Assembly (NCBI RefSeq): GCF_001405015.1
Contig: NZ_CYZX01000015.1
Coordinates: forward strand, 1-64,000
Direction of reading: 5' to 3'
Length of the DNA: 64,000 bases
Source of the DNA: Clostridium disporicum
GTDB taxonomy: Bacteria; Bacillota; Clostridia; Clostridiales; Clostridiaceae
The position numbers and the translations under genes were made by a program. The notes beneath the pieces were generated by a model, which made no database searches, had not been told where the DNA came from, and was given only the letters and a program-made list of their open reading frames with translations. This document shows positions 1-7,652 of the stretch, piece after piece (the stretch's first letter is position 1; each line of letters starts with the position of its first letter).

Positions 1-3
1 CCT
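1..3 (-). tRNA. tRNA-Gln(TTG), 5' fragment cut by window edge
   Basis: The first bases of the window match the 5' end of the complete tRNA-Gln at 582-656, and the following spacer and tRNA-His are the same in both places. Only three bases of the gene lie inside the window. Confidence 0.6.
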
Positions 4-8
4 GCGTA

Positions 9-85
9 TGGGGTGAACGATGGGACTCGAACCCACGACAACCAGTGCCACAAACTGGCGCTCTACCAACTGAACTACGTTCACC
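9..85 (-). tRNA. tRNA-His(GTG)
   Basis: Cloverleaf on the minus strand with anticodon GTG, the extra G-1 opposite C73 that marks histidine tRNAs, and an encoded CCA end. An identical copy is at 662-738. Confidence 0.95.
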
Positions 86-94
86 AAATTGTAA

Positions 95-170
95 TGGTGC
101 GCCATCAGGGATTCGAACCCGGGACACCCTGATTAAGAGTCAGGTGCTCTACCAACTGAGCTAATAGCGC
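95..170 (-). tRNA. tRNA-Lys(CTT)
   Basis: Complete cloverleaf, acceptor GCGCTAT/ATGGCGC, anticodon CTT, encoded CCA. It reads AAG codons; the TTT isoacceptor is at 501-576. Confidence 0.95.
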
Positions 171-176
171 ATAAAA

Positions 177-253
<77 letters not shown>

Positions 254-256
254 TTA

Positions 257-330
257 TGGAGCGGGTAGTGGGAATCGAACCCACCTTTCCAGCTTGGAAG
301 GCTGGAGTATTACCGATATACGATACCCGC
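257..330 (-). tRNA. tRNA-Gly(TCC)
   Basis: Complete cloverleaf, anticodon TCC, encoded CCA. One of four identical copies in the cluster (257, 743, 904, 1257). Confidence 0.95.
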
Positions 331-335
331 ATATT

Positions 336-410
336 TGGAGCGAAAGACGGGACTCGAACCCGCAACATCCACCTTGGCAAGGTGGCGCTCTACCATTGAG
401 CCACTTTCGC
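336..410 (-). tRNA. tRNA-Gly(GCC)
   Basis: Complete cloverleaf with anticodon GCC and encoded CCA; sequence differs from the Gly(TCC) copies. Confidence 0.95.
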
Positions 411-413
411 ATA

Positions 414-497
414 TGGTGCAGATGAAGGGAGTCGAACCCCCACGCCAAAGGCGCTAGATCCTAAGTCTAGTGCGTCTGCCAATTTCGCCACATCTGC
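414..497 (-). tRNA. tRNA-Leu(TAG)
   Basis: Class II tRNA with a long variable arm, 84 nt, acceptor GCAGATG/CATCTGC, anticodon TAG, encoded CCA. Confidence 0.95.
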
Positions 498-500
498 ATT

Positions 501-576
501 TGGTGGCTTACCGGGGAATCGAACCCCGGACACCTTGATTAAAAGTCAAGTGCTCTACCGACTGAGCTAGTAAACC
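501..576 (-). tRNA. tRNA-Lys(TTT)
   Basis: Complete cloverleaf, anticodon TTT, acceptor GGTTTAC/GTAAGCC, encoded CCA. Confidence 0.95.
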
Positions 577-581
577 GTAAG

Positions 582-656
582 TGGCAGGGATAGCAGGATT
601 TGAACCTACGAATACCGCAGTCAAAGTGCGGTGCCTTACCGCTTGGCGATATCCCT
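582..656 (-). tRNA. tRNA-Gln(TTG)
   Basis: Complete cloverleaf, acceptor AGGGATA/TATCCCT, discriminator G, anticodon TTG, encoded CCA. The same gene is cut by the left edge of the window. Confidence 0.95.
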
Positions 657-661
657 GCGTA

Positions 662-738
662 TGGGGTGAACGATGGGACTCGAACCCACGACAACCAGTG
701 CCACAAACTGGCGCTCTACCAACTGAACTACGTTCACC
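662..738 (-). tRNA. tRNA-His(GTG), second copy
   Basis: Identical to the copy at 9-85, including the upstream Gln neighbour, so a Gln-His pair has been duplicated. Confidence 0.95.
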
Positions 739-742
739 ATAA

Positions 743-816
743 TGGAGCGGGTAGTGGGAATCGAACCCACCTTTCCAGCTTGGAAGGCTGGAGTATTACC
801 GATATACGATACCCGC
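743..816 (-). tRNA. tRNA-Gly(TCC), second copy
   Basis: Identical to 257-330; anticodon TCC, encoded CCA. Confidence 0.95.
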
Positions 817-823
817 AAATAAT

Positions 824-900
<77 letters not shown>

Positions 901-903
901 ATA

Positions 904-977
904 TGGAGCGGGTAGTGGGAATCGAACCCACCTTTCCAGCTTGGAAGGCTGGAGTATTACCGATATACGATACCCGC
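904..977 (-). tRNA. tRNA-Gly(TCC), third copy
   Basis: Identical to 257-330. It is the Gly of the second Pro-Gly-Arg triplet. Confidence 0.95.
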
Positions 978-1023
978 ATATTTGCATTTACTTAATTATT
1001 ATTAAGTTTTGTTTTTTGAAAAC

Positions 1024-1099
1024 TGGTCGGGGTGACAGGGATTGAACCTGCGACCTCATGGTCCCAAACCACGCGCGCTCCCATCTGCGCCACACCCCG
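1024..1099 (-). tRNA. tRNA-Pro(TGG)
   Basis: Complete cloverleaf, acceptor CGGGGTG/CACCCCG, anticodon TGG, encoded CCA. Identical copy at 1433-1508. Confidence 0.95.
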
Positions 1100-1104
1100 A
1101 AGTA

Positions 1105-1181
<77 letters not shown>

Positions 1182-1207
1182 ATACTTTTTTTCAGAGAAC
1201 GTTTATT

Positions 1208-1236
1208 ATTTTAAAACATTCAATTTATTTTGTCAA
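1208..1236 (-). promoter_or_regulatory. sigma-A promoter for tRNA-Arg and downstream tRNAs
   Basis: On the minus strand TTGACA is followed after 17 bp by TAAAAT, 26 bp upstream of tRNA-Arg(1105-1181). It is an internal promoter within the tRNA cluster. Confidence 0.75.
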
Positions 1237-1256
1237 GCTTTTTTTCAAAGCTTTTT

Positions 1257-1330
1257 TGGAGCGGGTAGTGGGAATCGAACCCACCTTTCCAGCTTGGAAG
1301 GCTGGAGTATTACCGATATACGATACCCGC
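1257..1330 (-). tRNA. tRNA-Gly(TCC), fourth copy
   Basis: Identical to 257-330; transcribed from the promoter at 1376-1404. Confidence 0.95.
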
Positions 1331-1375
1331 ATACTTAACTTCTTCTGATTAATTTCTTAACTAGAACCGAGTTAC

Positions 1376-1404
1376 ATATTAACTCAAAACTCTAATTTAG
1401 TCAA
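1376..1404 (-). promoter_or_regulatory. sigma-A promoter for tRNA-Gly
   Basis: Minus-strand TTGACT, 17-bp spacer, TAATAT, 45 bp upstream of tRNA-Gly(1257-1330). Confidence 0.7.
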
Positions 1405-1432
1405 CAACTTTTTTTAAGTTTTAAAACTAAAT

Positions 1433-1508
1433 TGGTCGGGGTGACAGGGATTGAACCTGCGACCTCATGGTCCCAAACCACGCGCGCTCCCATCTGCGCC
1501 ACACCCCG
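1433..1508 (-). tRNA. tRNA-Pro(TGG), second copy; first gene of the cluster
   Basis: Identical to 1024-1099. It is the promoter-proximal tRNA of the minus-strand cluster. Confidence 0.95.
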
Positions 1509-1540
1509 AAGAGCTTTATCATCTCGCGACGACAAGGATT

Positions 1541-1569
1541 ATTCTACAATATGATTTTTAAAACGTCAA
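1541..1569 (-). promoter_or_regulatory. sigma-A promoter at head of tRNA cluster
   Basis: Minus-strand TTGACG, 17-bp spacer, TAGAAT, 32 bp before the first tRNA. A GC-rich patch (TCGTCGCGAG) lies just after the expected start. Confidence 0.75.
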
Positions 1570-1594
1570 TACCTTTTTTTCATTTTTTTTATTT

Positions 1595-2080
1595 TTATCT
1601 GTTTTTTATTTCTTTAGTATATATTTGTGCTATTTTTCCCTCTTTAATTTCAATATACCCTAATGATCGCTTCGCCATACATGCTCCATGAGAAATACTC
1701 CCTGGATTCATTAAACATATATCATTATGCTTCTCTACTATCGGTATATGTGAATGACCAAATAGAACTATATCAACTCCTAATGATAATCCTCTATAAT
1801 ATATATTATCGTATCCAAATTTAACATTATAGGCATGACCATGACACATAAATATCTTTATCCCATCTAATTCTATTATTCTTTCATTAGGACTTTTACC
1901 TAAGAAATCACAATTACCACTTACTGAATACACTTCACCTTTAAACCCTTCAGTGATTTTAGCTATATCACTTTCTCCATCTCCTAAAAATAATAAAACA
2001 TCTGCATTCTTTATATAATTCTTAACTTCATTTATAGCTCTATCATTATTATGAGAATCACTAATAACAGCAATTAACAT
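1595..2080 (-). CDS. YfcE/MJ0936-type metallophosphoesterase
   Basis: A 161-residue calcineurin-like phosphodiesterase that is expected to be cytoplasmic and to use two metal ions. The metal-ligand motifs of the family are all present: DSH at residues 8-10, GD at about 33, GNCD at about 56, a mid-protein GH and a late GHSH. The length is normal for the small single-domain members, which hydrolyse phosphodiesters; the natural substrate is not set by sequence. A GGGGTG ribosome binding site precedes the ATG. It is the last gene of the rph-rdgB group, but a 247-bp structured repeat separates it from rdgB, so it may be only partly co-transcribed. Confidence 0.88.
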   Translation of the reverse strand: MLIAVISDSHNNDRAINEVKNYIKNADVLLFLGDGESDIAKITEGFKGEVYSVSGNCDFLGKSPNERIIELDGIKIFMCHGHAYNVKFGYDNIYYRGLSLGVDIVLFGHSHIPIVEKHNDICLMNPGSISHGACMAKRSLGYIEIKEGKIAQIYTKEIKNR

Positions 2081-2120
2081 ATAAACACCCCTTAAAATTT
2101 ATAGTTATATAGTTACAATT

Positions 2121-2367
2121 GAAATAAAGTGTGAGGCACTTTGGTGAAAAGTTTGACTTCGTCAAAGAGGAAAAGTCAGCTAAAGCTTAGGAGAAAATAT
2201 TGCCTATGGCAATAGAGAAAAGATCTCTAATGATATAAAATGCTTTTCTCTGCTACTTATAGTAGCATTTTCCCCTTAACGTAGTTAACTTTTCACCACT
2301 ACGTAGTAGCCTTTCACTTCGACAAAGTCGACTTTTCACTTGCGAGCCTTAGCTCGCACTTTATTTT
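2121..2367. repeat. Multi-hairpin palindromic element, copy A
   Basis: A 247-bp element bounded by imperfect 13-bp inverted ends (GAAATAAAGTGTG and CGCACTTTATTTT). Inside is a chain of short stems, for example ATTGCC/GGCAAT, TGCTACT/AGTAGCA, TTAAC/GTTAA, TCGAC/GTCGA and TGCGAGC/GCTCGCA. The linkers read GAAAAG in the left half and CTTTTC in the right half, so the whole can fold back on itself. The same layout with different stem sequences occurs at 57965-58228. The right end contains the stop codon and last Lys codon of rdgB. Confidence 0.8.
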
Positions 2368-2963
2368 AAATATTCTTCTATCTTTTTAAGTGCATTTGCT
2401 CTATGAGAAATCTTATTTTTTTCACTTGCTTCTAATTCAGCAAATGTCATGTTTGCAGGTTCATAGTAGAATAATGGATCATATCCAAATCCACCTTCTC
2501 CATTTAGTTCTTCCTTTATTAGCCCTTCAACAGTTCCTCTAACAATATTACTATTTCCATTAGTATCTATTAACGCTATAGCACAAACGAATCTACCTCT
2601 TCTATCTTTGCCTTTAACATTCTTTAGCTCTTCTAATAACTTTTTATTATTAGCAGCATCATTTCCATGTTCTCCTGCATATCTTGCTGAGTAAACTCCT
2701 GGTGCACCATTTAAATAGTCTACCTCTAATCCAGAATCGTCAGATAAAACAGCAAAATTCTTATCTCCTCTTTTGATTAAAAAGTCATATATTTCTCTTG
2801 CTTTCTTTTCTGCATTTGCTTCAAATGTTAATCCATCTTCTTCTACTTCTATATCTATATTTTCATCTGCTAAAGACTTTACATCCCACCCTAGATTTTC
2901 TACTATAGCTTTTAGCTCTTTTATTTTCTTCTTATTATTACTAGCTATAATTAATTTCTTCAT
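2361..2963 (-). CDS. rdgB: XTP/dITP diphosphatase (RdgB/HAM1 family)
   Basis: This enzyme removes non-canonical purine nucleotides (XTP, dITP, ITP) by releasing pyrophosphate, which keeps deaminated bases out of DNA and RNA. Family marks seen are ASNN near residue 7, SDDSGLEV at about 74-81, GGFGYDPLFY at about 157-166 and SHRANA at about 186. I place the start at the ATG overlapping the rph stop (TAATG), with GGAG about 10 bp upstream, giving 200 residues; a start 9 codons further up is possible but would overlap rph by 28 bp. The stop codon lies inside the terminal inverted repeat of the multi-hairpin element. Confidence 0.93.
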   Translation of the reverse strand: MKKLIIASNNKKKIKELKAIVENLGWDVKSLADENIDIEVEEDGLTFEANAEKKAREIYDFLIKRGDKNFAVLSDDSGLEVDYLNGAPGVYSARYAGEHGNDAANNKKLLEELKNVKGKDRRGRFVCAIALIDTNGNSNIVRGTVEGLIKEELNGEGGFGYDPLFYYEPANMTFAELEASEKNKISHRANALKKIEEYLK

Positions 2964-3712
2964 TACTTTGATTCTCCTGTTCCTATCCATAAAGCATCCA
3001 TTTTTAAAGTTTCCTTTTGAATTTGAATTATTTGCTTTATTCCCTTTTCTCCTAAATCTAAAAGTTCATTTAAATCTTTTCTTGAAAATGGAGCTTCTTC
3101 ACCAGTTCCTTGAATTTCTACAAACTCTCCACTTCCAGTTCCAACTATATTCATATCAACTTGTGCACTTGAATCCTCTTCATAGCATAAATCAATCATC
3201 TTTTCTCCATTTACTATTCCTACGCTAGTTGCACAAACAAACTCTCTTATTGGATATACTTTAAAAGGTTTAATTCTATGAAGCTTATTTATTGCATCTA
3301 CTAAAGCAACAAAAGCTCCTGTGATAGAAGTAGTTCTTGTTCCTCCATCTGCTTGAATAACATCACAATCTATCCAAATAGTCTTTTCTCCTAAAGCCTT
3401 TAAATCAACTACTGATCTTAATGCTCTTCCTATTAACCTTTGTATCTCCATAGTTCTTCCATCTTGCTTTAATCTTGCAATATCTCTTACTTTTCTAGTG
3501 GCAGTAGATCTTGGTAACATATTATATTCAGCTGTTATCCATCCTTCTCCTGTACCTTTTAAAAAAGGAGGTACTTTATCTTCAATTGATGCAGTACATA
3601 TAACTTTTGTATCTCCTACCTCTATTAATACTGATCCTTCAGCATGCTTTATATAGTTTCTAGTTATTTTAGTGTGTCTAACATTATTGTTCTTACGATT
3701 ATCACTTCTCAT
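2963..3712 (-). CDS. rph: Ribonuclease PH
   Basis: A phosphorolytic 3'-to-5' exoribonuclease that trims tRNA 3' ends, using phosphate and releasing nucleoside diphosphates. The 249-residue protein carries the family's phosphate-binding stretch (GGTRTTSITGAF, about residue 122 onward), the DLCYEEDSSAQVD segment and the N-terminal RxxRxDGR-like region in shortened form (MRSDNRKNNNVRHTKI). It is the first gene of the rph-rdgB unit and overlaps rdgB by one base. The length is typical. Confidence 0.95.
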   Translation of the reverse strand: MRSDNRKNNNVRHTKITRNYIKHAEGSVLIEVGDTKVICTASIEDKVPPFLKGTGEGWITAEYNMLPRSTATRKVRDIARLKQDGRTMEIQRLIGRALRSVVDLKALGEKTIWIDCDVIQADGGTRTTSITGAFVALVDAINKLHRIKPFKVYPIREFVCATSVGIVNGEKMIDLCYEEDSSAQVDMNIVGTGSGEFVEIQGTGEEAPFSRKDLNELLDLGEKGIKQIIQIQKETLKMDALWIGTGESK

Positions 3713-3906
3713 AATATCTCCTCCAACTTTAATATATATATACTGTTAATGTAAAATTTAACTGTAATTTTTTATATTATCCTAATTTATATAGCCTCAT
3801 TATACCTCTTATACGTCCTAAAATTATTGCTTTTTCAAAAAAAGTGAACTATTTTAAAAGTTATCTCATATTATTAATATAAGGATTATTATAAGAGGTG
3901 AAAATT

Positions 3907-5520
3907 TTGAAATATATTGGTCCATTTTTTAGAATGAATAGTTTACGCCAAGAAGAAATAAACTCACAACTATTCTATTTATCTAAAGAAGCTGTAAAAA
4001 CTATTGTTTTAGAATCGAAATGTGGTTTAGTTTCATCAATAAAAAACTTTAAAAATTTAAGTCCCTCATTTGATATTAACACAATGAATAATTTTTCTCC
4101 ACTATTATGTGTGTATAGAAAAGCCTCTCCAAACTTTATCCACAGTAAAAATTCTAACGGCTTCGATGAGGATACTTTTAAAAAAGAAATAAATCCTTCA
4201 ACAAATGCACTTATGACATTATGCTTACTTGAATTACTAGATTATTATCATAGCTTTGAAAACATAGAGAGAAGTACTTATTCTATATATGAAATATATA
4301 ATTCTCTCACAAAAGAACAATTACAATTCTATTCTGAAAATCTTAGAAACTCTGAAGGAGTATTTACAGACAAAAAGAATATGTTTGAAAATAACTCTAA
4401 AAACTTTAACTTAGTTGATAAAGATAAAAAATTTAAATTCTCTGATCAAGCATTTATGATGTTAGCTTACTATCTATATTCTTATAAAAATAAGAATGAT
4501 GCTTCATCTAAAGATTACGAAACATTTTCTTTAGAGATTCTTCAAATGTTTTTAGATTATAAAGAAAACATATATGAATGTTCTCTAGATGAACTTTGTA
4601 AAATATTATTAGCATTCAACATATTATATAGCTATTGTCCTCTAGAAAATCTTCAAACATTGATAGCTGATATTTCTGATTATACTATGAATAAATTTGA
4701 TGATAAGGACTACTATATAAACTCTTTAGATACTGCTGCATTATGCTCTATAGTTTTAGCTCTCTCATATAAACATACCAATATAATAGCTTTTAAAGAT
4801 AAATCTAAAGCTATTATTAATAAACTATACTCTTTGTATGATGAAGAAAACGAATGTTTCTATAAACTATCATCAAAGAAAGAAATTAAATATTCATCAT
4901 ATGATATAATCTTCTATTTATTAGCTTTTATCTTAGAAGATAACTCTAGAGGTGAATATAAAAATTTAATTTCTTCTATATATAAAAAATATATAACAAA
5001 CTCTGGATTAGTAACAAGTTGGCCAGAAGCTCCTACATTAGATGACTATGAGCGTTATAGAGGATTATCACTAGTATCAAAAGATATGCTAGATGAAAGC
5101 TTTTTTAGAATGCCTAATGTGCCAACCCCTAGTAGCTCTGGTATGGCACCAGTGTTTAATAAATATATCACCTATAATAAAAGAAAAAATTCTTTTTCAG
5201 TAAATAAGAATTCATTTGATAGTAGTAGAAATTTTTTAATCTTCTATCTATTTATACATCTATTTAAAGATGATTTTATAAACAACCTAGCTCTTGATAG
5301 AGTTAACCTAGACAACGAAGCCGAATCAATTCCAGAAATATTAAAGGATTCTACTTCTAGCTCTTCAGATGTTGAGATTAACTATATAGATAGTGTTGCT
5401 CCAACACAAAGTAATGAGTCTAACTCTTCTGTTGAATCAACACCTTTAAATATAACTAGTAGTATTCCATCTGAAGAAAATGAAACTATTTCAGAAAATC
5501 TAGAAATAACTGACCAATAA
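3907..5520 (+). CDS. Unknown 537-residue protein
   Basis: I do not recognise this protein. It has no signal peptide or membrane segment. The first 450 residues are rich in aromatic and hydrophobic helices (for example SDQAFMMLAYYLYSYK) that could form a helical-repeat fold, which is only a guess. The last 75 residues are a Ser/Thr/Glu-rich tail without hydrophobic content, likely disordered. The TTG at 3907 is favoured as start because AGAGGTG sits 7 bp before it; the GTG at 3898 is part of that ribosome binding site. The gene stands alone on the plus strand, divergent from rph, and ends in a terminator shared with the convergent gene. Confidence 0.75.
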   Translation: MKYIGPFFRMNSLRQEEINSQLFYLSKEAVKTIVLESKCGLVSSIKNFKNLSPSFDINTMNNFSPLLCVYRKASPNFIHSKNSNGFDEDTFKKEINPSTNALMTLCLLELLDYYHSFENIERSTYSIYEIYNSLTKEQLQFYSENLRNSEGVFTDKKNMFENNSKNFNLVDKDKKFKFSDQAFMMLAYYLYSYKNKNDASSKDYETFSLEILQMFLDYKENIYECSLDELCKILLAFNILYSYCPLENLQTLIADISDYTMNKFDDKDYYINSLDTAALCSIVLALSYKHTNIIAFKDKSKAIINKLYSLYDEENECFYKLSSKKEIKYSSYDIIFYLLAFILEDNSRGEYKNLISSIYKKYITNSGLVTSWPEAPTLDDYERYRGLSLVSKDMLDESFFRMPNVPTPSSSGMAPVFNKYITYNKRKNSFSVNKNSFDSSRNFLIFYLFIHLFKDDFINNLALDRVNLDNEAESIPEILKDSTSSSSDVEINYIDSVAPTQSNESNSSVESTPLNITSSIPSEENETISENLEITDQ

Positions 5521-5535
5521 TAAAATTAGTAATAA

Positions 5536-5566
5536 AAAAATAAGACCAACTGGTCTTATTTTTTTA
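5536..5566. terminator. Bidirectional terminator between convergent genes
   Basis: AATAAGACCA pairs with TGGTCTTATT and is flanked by A-run on the left and T-run on the right, so it can stop transcription from both sides. It overlaps the stop codon of the minus-strand gene. Confidence 0.85.
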
Positions 5567-7046
5567 TTATCTCGAATTTTAAATTTCCATTTCCATCTAA
5601 ACTTATATTTTCTATGCTTGTATTAACTGCGATATTATCATTATAAAAAATCAAAGGTAATACTGAATAGTTTTCAAATAAATTATCTTCTATTTGTGTT
5701 AATATTTCTTTTTCCTCTTCTACAGTATTAAAAATGCTAACCTTCTCTGCTAGCTCTTCTGAAATATATGGTGATATAACTTTATAAAACTCACTTTTAT
5801 CATTATAATCAGCATTTAAATTTAAAATTGCCATATCATAATAAGAAATATCACTTGTAATTTCTTCTCTTAATAAAGATCCTACTAATGTTATATCTGT
5901 ATTTTCAGCAAACCAATTAGATATATAGTCTACCATTTCTTTATTTAACAAACTTTCTTCACAAGCTATATATATTACTTCTGGTATTTCAGCTTCTTCA
6001 CCTAAGCTACTCATTACTTTTCTATCTTGAAGTTTAGATAAATCCTGTTCTTCATCTCTAAAGTAACTTCCGTCTGCCAGTTTAATCAATGATTTATTAT
6101 CTGATTCATAATCCTCTAAAGCTTTAGTTATTAGTCTATATATCTCTTTTCTATCATCAATTGATAAAATATTATTTTTATTAAAAGCTAAATATACAGA
6201 TTTACTTGAAGGAATACTTACTAACTTACCCTCCTTAGAAAGTCTGTTCAATTGACTTTTAGGTGGATTTAGAACTATATCCCTTTGCCCTATTTCAAAT
6301 GCAGCTAAAGCTAAATCTTCGCTATCATCATTAACCATATGAATTGTTTTTGCTAAACTCGAATCTGCTGTATTATTTCTTTTTAGTGTTATTTCATTTA
6401 ATGAGTTTATATCTGCTATAGAGTAATTACCGCTATACGGAATAGTTGTGTAATTATTCCCTATTTCTTCCCAAAGTATTACGCTTTTTCTTAATCTATA
6501 TTGTGGTTTAGTTAATTCATTTAAGAAATTTGAATCTTGAGAGTTAAGCCTAAGTATTAAATTAGTATCTGTTGCAGTAATACCAACACCATTGCTAAAT
6601 GATTTATTTCCATTCCTATAATCTATAACTCCAAAGACATTTAATAGTGGTTCTATATCCTCTTCTGCTTCTAAAGTAATAACTTCTCTAAAAAATTCAG
6701 CTATATCCGAAGGAGTTATTTTAGTACCATCACTCCAATAAACATCATCTCTTATCTTAAAATCATATTCAATTCCATTATCTCTTATATCTACACTATC
6801 TGCTAACGCAGGAACTAATTCCCCATTTGTATCTAATTCTACTAGTCCTTTACTAACAGCACATATAATATCTTGTTCTCTTTTACTTAATGAGCCAACA
6901 GTTACAAAATTACTTGGTATATTATTAATAGAGTAAACTATATCTGCTTCACTTCTAACTTGCTTAGTTGGACTTTTATCTATAAATCCTAGTAAAAATA
7001 CTATAGATACTACAAATAATCCTAATACTACAAAAATTTTCTTCAA
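5556..7046 (-). CDS. Peptide-type ABC transporter solute-binding protein (SBP_bac_5)
   Basis: A family 5 extracellular solute-binding protein, the class that delivers oligopeptides or nickel to ABC permeases. Family features include the segment with VYWSDGTKITPSDIAEFF near residue 100. The N-terminus has one hydrophobic helix (about residues 4-20) without a lipobox cysteine, so it is probably membrane-anchored through an uncleaved helix, which is unusual for a Gram-positive binding protein. The TTG at 7046 is chosen because AAAGGAGAG lies just upstream; the ATG at 7109 has no such site. No permease or ATPase genes are nearby, so it is an orphan component and its substrate is unknown. Confidence 0.82.
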   Translation of the reverse strand: MKKIFVVLGLFVVSIVFLLGFIDKSPTKQVRSEADIVYSINNIPSNFVTVGSLSKREQDIICAVSKGLVELDTNGELVPALADSVDIRDNGIEYDFKIRDDVYWSDGTKITPSDIAEFFREVITLEAEEDIEPLLNVFGVIDYRNGNKSFSNGVGITATDTNLILRLNSQDSNFLNELTKPQYRLRKSVILWEEIGNNYTTIPYSGNYSIADINSLNEITLKRNNTADSSLAKTIHMVNDDSEDLALAAFEIGQRDIVLNPPKSQLNRLSKEGKLVSIPSSKSVYLAFNKNNILSIDDRKEIYRLITKALEDYESDNKSLIKLADGSYFRDEEQDLSKLQDRKVMSSLGEEAEIPEVIYIACEESLLNKEMVDYISNWFAENTDITLVGSLLREEITSDISYYDMAILNLNADYNDKSEFYKVISPYISEELAEKVSIFNTVEEEKEILTQIEDNLFENYSVLPLIFYNDNIAVNTSIENISLDGNGNLKFEIIKK

Positions 7047-7197
7047 ATTTACTCTCCTTTCAATATCTATATACATATAATTATATCCAATATTATTCAA
7101 TATAATCAATTTATGTAATTTATATACTATTTAGGAATTTTTATTGTTAATAAAGGGTATATTTATATGATATAATGATTTTAGGAGGTGTGATAAT

Positions 7198-7488
7198 ATG
7201 TCTGTAGCTTTACAAATAATTCAAATGATATTTTATATCGTAGGAATTTTATTTATGTTATCATTTATGTTTATCGGCATATGGTCATTTATTATTTTCC
7301 TAAAGATGTACAAAAATCAAAGAATTAATAACTATCTATTAGATAAAATAAATAAAAGTATATCCTCACTAAACTTAAGTAATGATGAGAGTGTATTAGA
7401 TTCATTAGATTTTGATTTTGATGATTCTTTTTTGGATAATAATAATTTAGACTCAACAAACAATGTTATTAAGATGGATAACGCTTAA
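7198..7488 (+). CDS. Small membrane protein with acidic tail
   Basis: A 96-residue protein of unknown function. Residues about 8-37 form a hydrophobic membrane segment, a short basic stretch (KMYKNQR) follows, and the last third is rich in Asp, Asn and Ser. The basic residues after the helix suggest an N-out, C-in topology. AGGAGGTG lies 8 bp before the ATG and a TATAAT box lies about 20 bp further up. It is divergent from the solute-binding protein gene. Confidence 0.7.
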   Translation: MSVALQIIQMIFYIVGILFMLSFMFIGIWSFIIFLKMYKNQRINNYLLDKINKSISSLNLSNDESVLDSLDFDFDDSFLDNNNLDSTNNVIKMDNA

Positions 7489-7505
7489 TATAATTGCAAA
7501 TGGAT

Positions 7506-7635
7506 AATGGCAAATGGCAAGTTAAGGAACAAATTCAGAAACCTGAATTTGAAGAATTTAAGATAGAACTCAATTCCATAATTCTATCTTAAAAAACTAG
7601 GTACTAGTTTCATCCTCAATTTGCCATTTGCCATT
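7506..7635. repeat. Palindromic element downstream of ligA
   Basis: AATGGCAAATGGCAA at 7506-7520 is the exact inverse of 7621-7635. Between them are two more hairpins: AATTCAG/CTGAATT, and a perfect 12-bp stem beginning TTTAAGATAGAA. The left arm contains ATGGCAAGTTAA, which is also the arm of the element at 39921-40003. No coding potential is seen. Confidence 0.7.
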
Positions 7636-7652
7636 TTTAATTTTTCATTATT

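Noticed and set aside
3712..3906. Possible riboswitch between rph and the unknown gene
   Set aside because: No paired structure with a terminator or known aptamer motif could be found.
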